Below, in pieces: positions 62,590 through 64,000 of a stretch of 64,000 nucleotides of DNA. Position 1 is the first letter of the stretch, and the number at the start of each line of letters is the position of its first letter. The position numbers and the translations under genes are program-made. The notes under the pieces are model-generated. The model was not told where the DNA came from. It saw only the letters and a program-made list of their open reading frames with translations, and made no database searches. Source of the stretch: Paractinoplanes toevensis (GTDB lineage: Bacteria; Actinomycetota; Actinomycetes; Mycobacteriales; Micromonosporaceae); NCBI RefSeq assembly GCF_018332695.1, contig NZ_BOQN01000100.1:1-64000 (forward strand). Reading direction: 5' to 3'.

Positions 62590-64000
62590 CTACCCCAAAC
62601 CCGTAGGTAGTGCCAGGGGAGCCGGGCCGGGGCGGACGGGCCGGTAGCGGGAGAGCCAGATGGCCAGGTCGGCCGGGGGCATCGGGCGGGCGTGGAACCA
62701 GCCCTGGGCGGCGTGGCAACCGGCGGCGGCCAGCAGGCGCCAGGTGAGTTCGTCCTCCACCCCCTCGGCCACCGCGCGCAGGCCCATCGCCTCGGCCAGA
62801 TCGATCACCGAGCGGACGATGGCGGCGTCGCCCCGGTTGGTGGACATGCCCAGGACGAACGAGCGGTCGATCTTCACCTCGGCCAGCGGCAGACGGCGCA
62901 GGTGCTGCAGGGAGGAGTAGCCGGTGCCGAAGTCGTCGAGCGAGATGGCGATGCCCATCCGGTCCAGGCGGGTGATCGTGTTCAGGACGCGGTGCGGGTC
63001 GGCCATCAGGGCGCTCTCGGTGATCTCCAGTTGCAGCAGGTCGGCCGGCACGCCGTACTCGTGCAGCAGCTCTTCCACCCGGTCGGCGATGCCGCCCGCG
63101 TGCAGGTCGCGGGCGCTGACGTTGACCGCGGCGCGCAGCGGCGTGCCGGCCTCGCGCCAGGCGGCCAGCTGGGCCACCACGTTGTGCAGAACCCGGCCGG
63201 TGAGCAGGCGCATCACCGGCGTGGGCTCGACGACCCGGATCAGCTCCTCCGGCCCGACCAGGCCACGCTCGGGATGCTGCCAGCGCAGCAGCGCCTCGAC
63301 CCCGACCACCTCGCCGGTCGCGATGGCGATCTGCGGCTGGTAGAAGAGCATGATCCCGTCGTCGGGCGCGTCCTCGCGCAGCGCGCGGCGCAGGTCGGCC
63401 AGCAGGGCGAGCCGGTCCGGCGAGTGATGGGCGGCGTCCGGCCCGTAGACGGCCACCTGGTCCCCGCGCTGCTTGGCGTCGTACATGGCCACTTCGGCCT
63501 CGCGCAGCAGTGTGGCGCAGTCGGCGTCCGGGGCGTCCTGCAGAGCGATGCCGATCGAGGCGGTCACGTCGACCGGCAGCCCATCCATCGCGAACGGCCG
63601 GTTCAGCGCCTCGGCCAGGTGATAGGCGATCCGCCGGGCCTCCGGCGCCCCGTCCACCCGGTTGGCGAGCACCGCGAACTCGTCCCCGCCCAGCCGCACC
63701 ACCAGGTCGTGCGCCGGGACCACATCGGCGAGCCGCCGCCCCACCTCGACCAGCAACCGATCGCCGACCCGATGCCCGAGCGCGTCGTTCACGGCCCGGA
63801 ACCGATCGAGATCCAGCAACAGCAGCGCCCGCTCCCGCCCACCCTCACCGACCACCGACTGAAGGGCCCGACGGTTCGGCAGTCCCGTGAGCGAGTCCAC
63901 CCGGGCGGCCCGCTCCGACTCCCCGGTCGACCGAACCATCCGGTGCACCGCATGCAGCGCGAGCAGCACCAGCGGCACGAACGCCAACCCGACCTGCGCG
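62590..64000 (-). CDS. GGDEF-EAL protein, copy 3 (N-terminus outside window)
   Basis: At least 470 aa, open to the right edge. The visible start is a hydrophobic helix (LAFVPLVLLALHAVHRM), presumably the last of a membrane region. It is followed by a GGDEF domain with intact signature (VRLGGDEFAVL) and an EAL domain (GVEALLRWQHPE, ITESALMADP, LDDFGTGYSSLQHLRRLPL, VAEGVEDELTW). Both domains look catalytically complete. Third protein of this architecture in the window. Confidence 0.92.
   Translation of the reverse strand, partial: AQVGLAFVPLVLLALHAVHRMVRSTGESERAARVDSLTGLPNRRALQSVVGEGGRERALLLLDLDRFRAVNDALGHRVGDRLLVEVGRRLADVVPAHDLVVRLGGDEFAVLANRVDGAPEARRIAYHLAEALNRPFAMDGLPVDVTASIGIALQDAPDADCATLLREAEVAMYDAKQRGDQVAVYGPDAAHHSPDRLALLADLRRALREDAPDDGIMLFYQPQIAIATGEVVGVEALLRWQHPERGLVGPEELIRVVEPTPVMRLLTGRVLHNVVAQLAAWREAGTPLRAAVNVSARDLHAGGIADRVEELLHEYGVPADLLQLEITESALMADPHRVLNTITRLDRMGIAISLDDFGTGYSSLQHLRRLPLAEVKIDRSFVLGMSTNRGDAAIVRSVIDLAEAMGLRAVAEGVEDELTWRLLAAAGCHAAQGWFHARPMPPADLAIWLSRYRPVRPGPAPLALPTGLG

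Overview
The window is very GC-rich DNA with GC-ending codons, many GTG starts and one TTG start (serA), strong GGAGG-type ribosome sites, tRNA genes without encoded CCA, an HU protein with a lysine/alanine tail, an NdgR-type regulator divergent from leuCD, and a GatCAB operon. This points to an actinobacterial chromosome, probably a filamentous Micromonosporaceae (Actinoplanes-like) genome. The family is inferred from gene content, not from a marker phylogeny.

Layout. 1-3.7 kb: hupB (partial), leuD, leuC and the divergent IclR regulator. 3.7-6.5 kb: a decayed patch (LuxR-family ATPase remnant, frameshifted alpha/beta hydrolase with an expanded Gly-Ser microsatellite), two convergent metallo-beta-lactamase-fold genes, and tRNA-Glu and tRNA-Gln. 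6.5-15.7 kb: accessory and regulatory genes (NmrA-like protein, SARP/AfsR-like regulator, FAH hydrolase, ABC transporter plus XRE regulator divergent from a hydrolase, ArfB). 15.8-22.2 kb: two coupled M16 peptidases, a P1 peptidase, tandem membrane EEP nucleases, a GNAT remnant and a SelT/W-like thioredoxin-fold protein. 22.2-24.7 kb: a coupled HTH/nucleotidyltransferase pair (toxin-antitoxin-like) next to a short threonyl-tRNA synthetase preceded by a tiny peptide with three consecutive Thr codons and competing hairpins.

24.7-41.7 kb is dominated by branched-chain amino-acid and serine synthesis: cimA, ilvE, leuB, serA, ilvBNC and ilvD, with leuCD at the left edge. cimA and ilvB carry leader peptides and terminators typical of attenuation. 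A mannosyl-3-phosphoglycerate synthase gene sits next to serA, and a CRP-type palindrome lies in the serA upstream region. A GGDEF-EAL protein is upstream of ilvB, and a 680-bp imperfect inverted repeat lies between two convergent genes. 41.8-46 kb: a TetR/epimerase pair with duplicated operators, and an MFS exporter fused to carboxypeptidase-regulatory-like repeats. 46-53 kb: a beta-mannosidase, a sugar ABC transporter and a LacI regulator, forming a mannoside-use locus. 53-64 kb: a second GGDEF-EAL protein with a degenerate GGDEF motif, a PH-like membrane protein, a sorbosone-dehydrogenase-like lipoprotein, a membrane metallophosphoesterase, gatCAB, and a third GGDEF-EAL protein cut by the window end.

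The most interesting unit is the threonine-codon leader in front of the editing-less ThrRS. It looks like a translation-coupled control element for a back-up or resistance synthetase. I found no CRISPR array, prophage, insertion sequence with a transposase, or rRNA gene.
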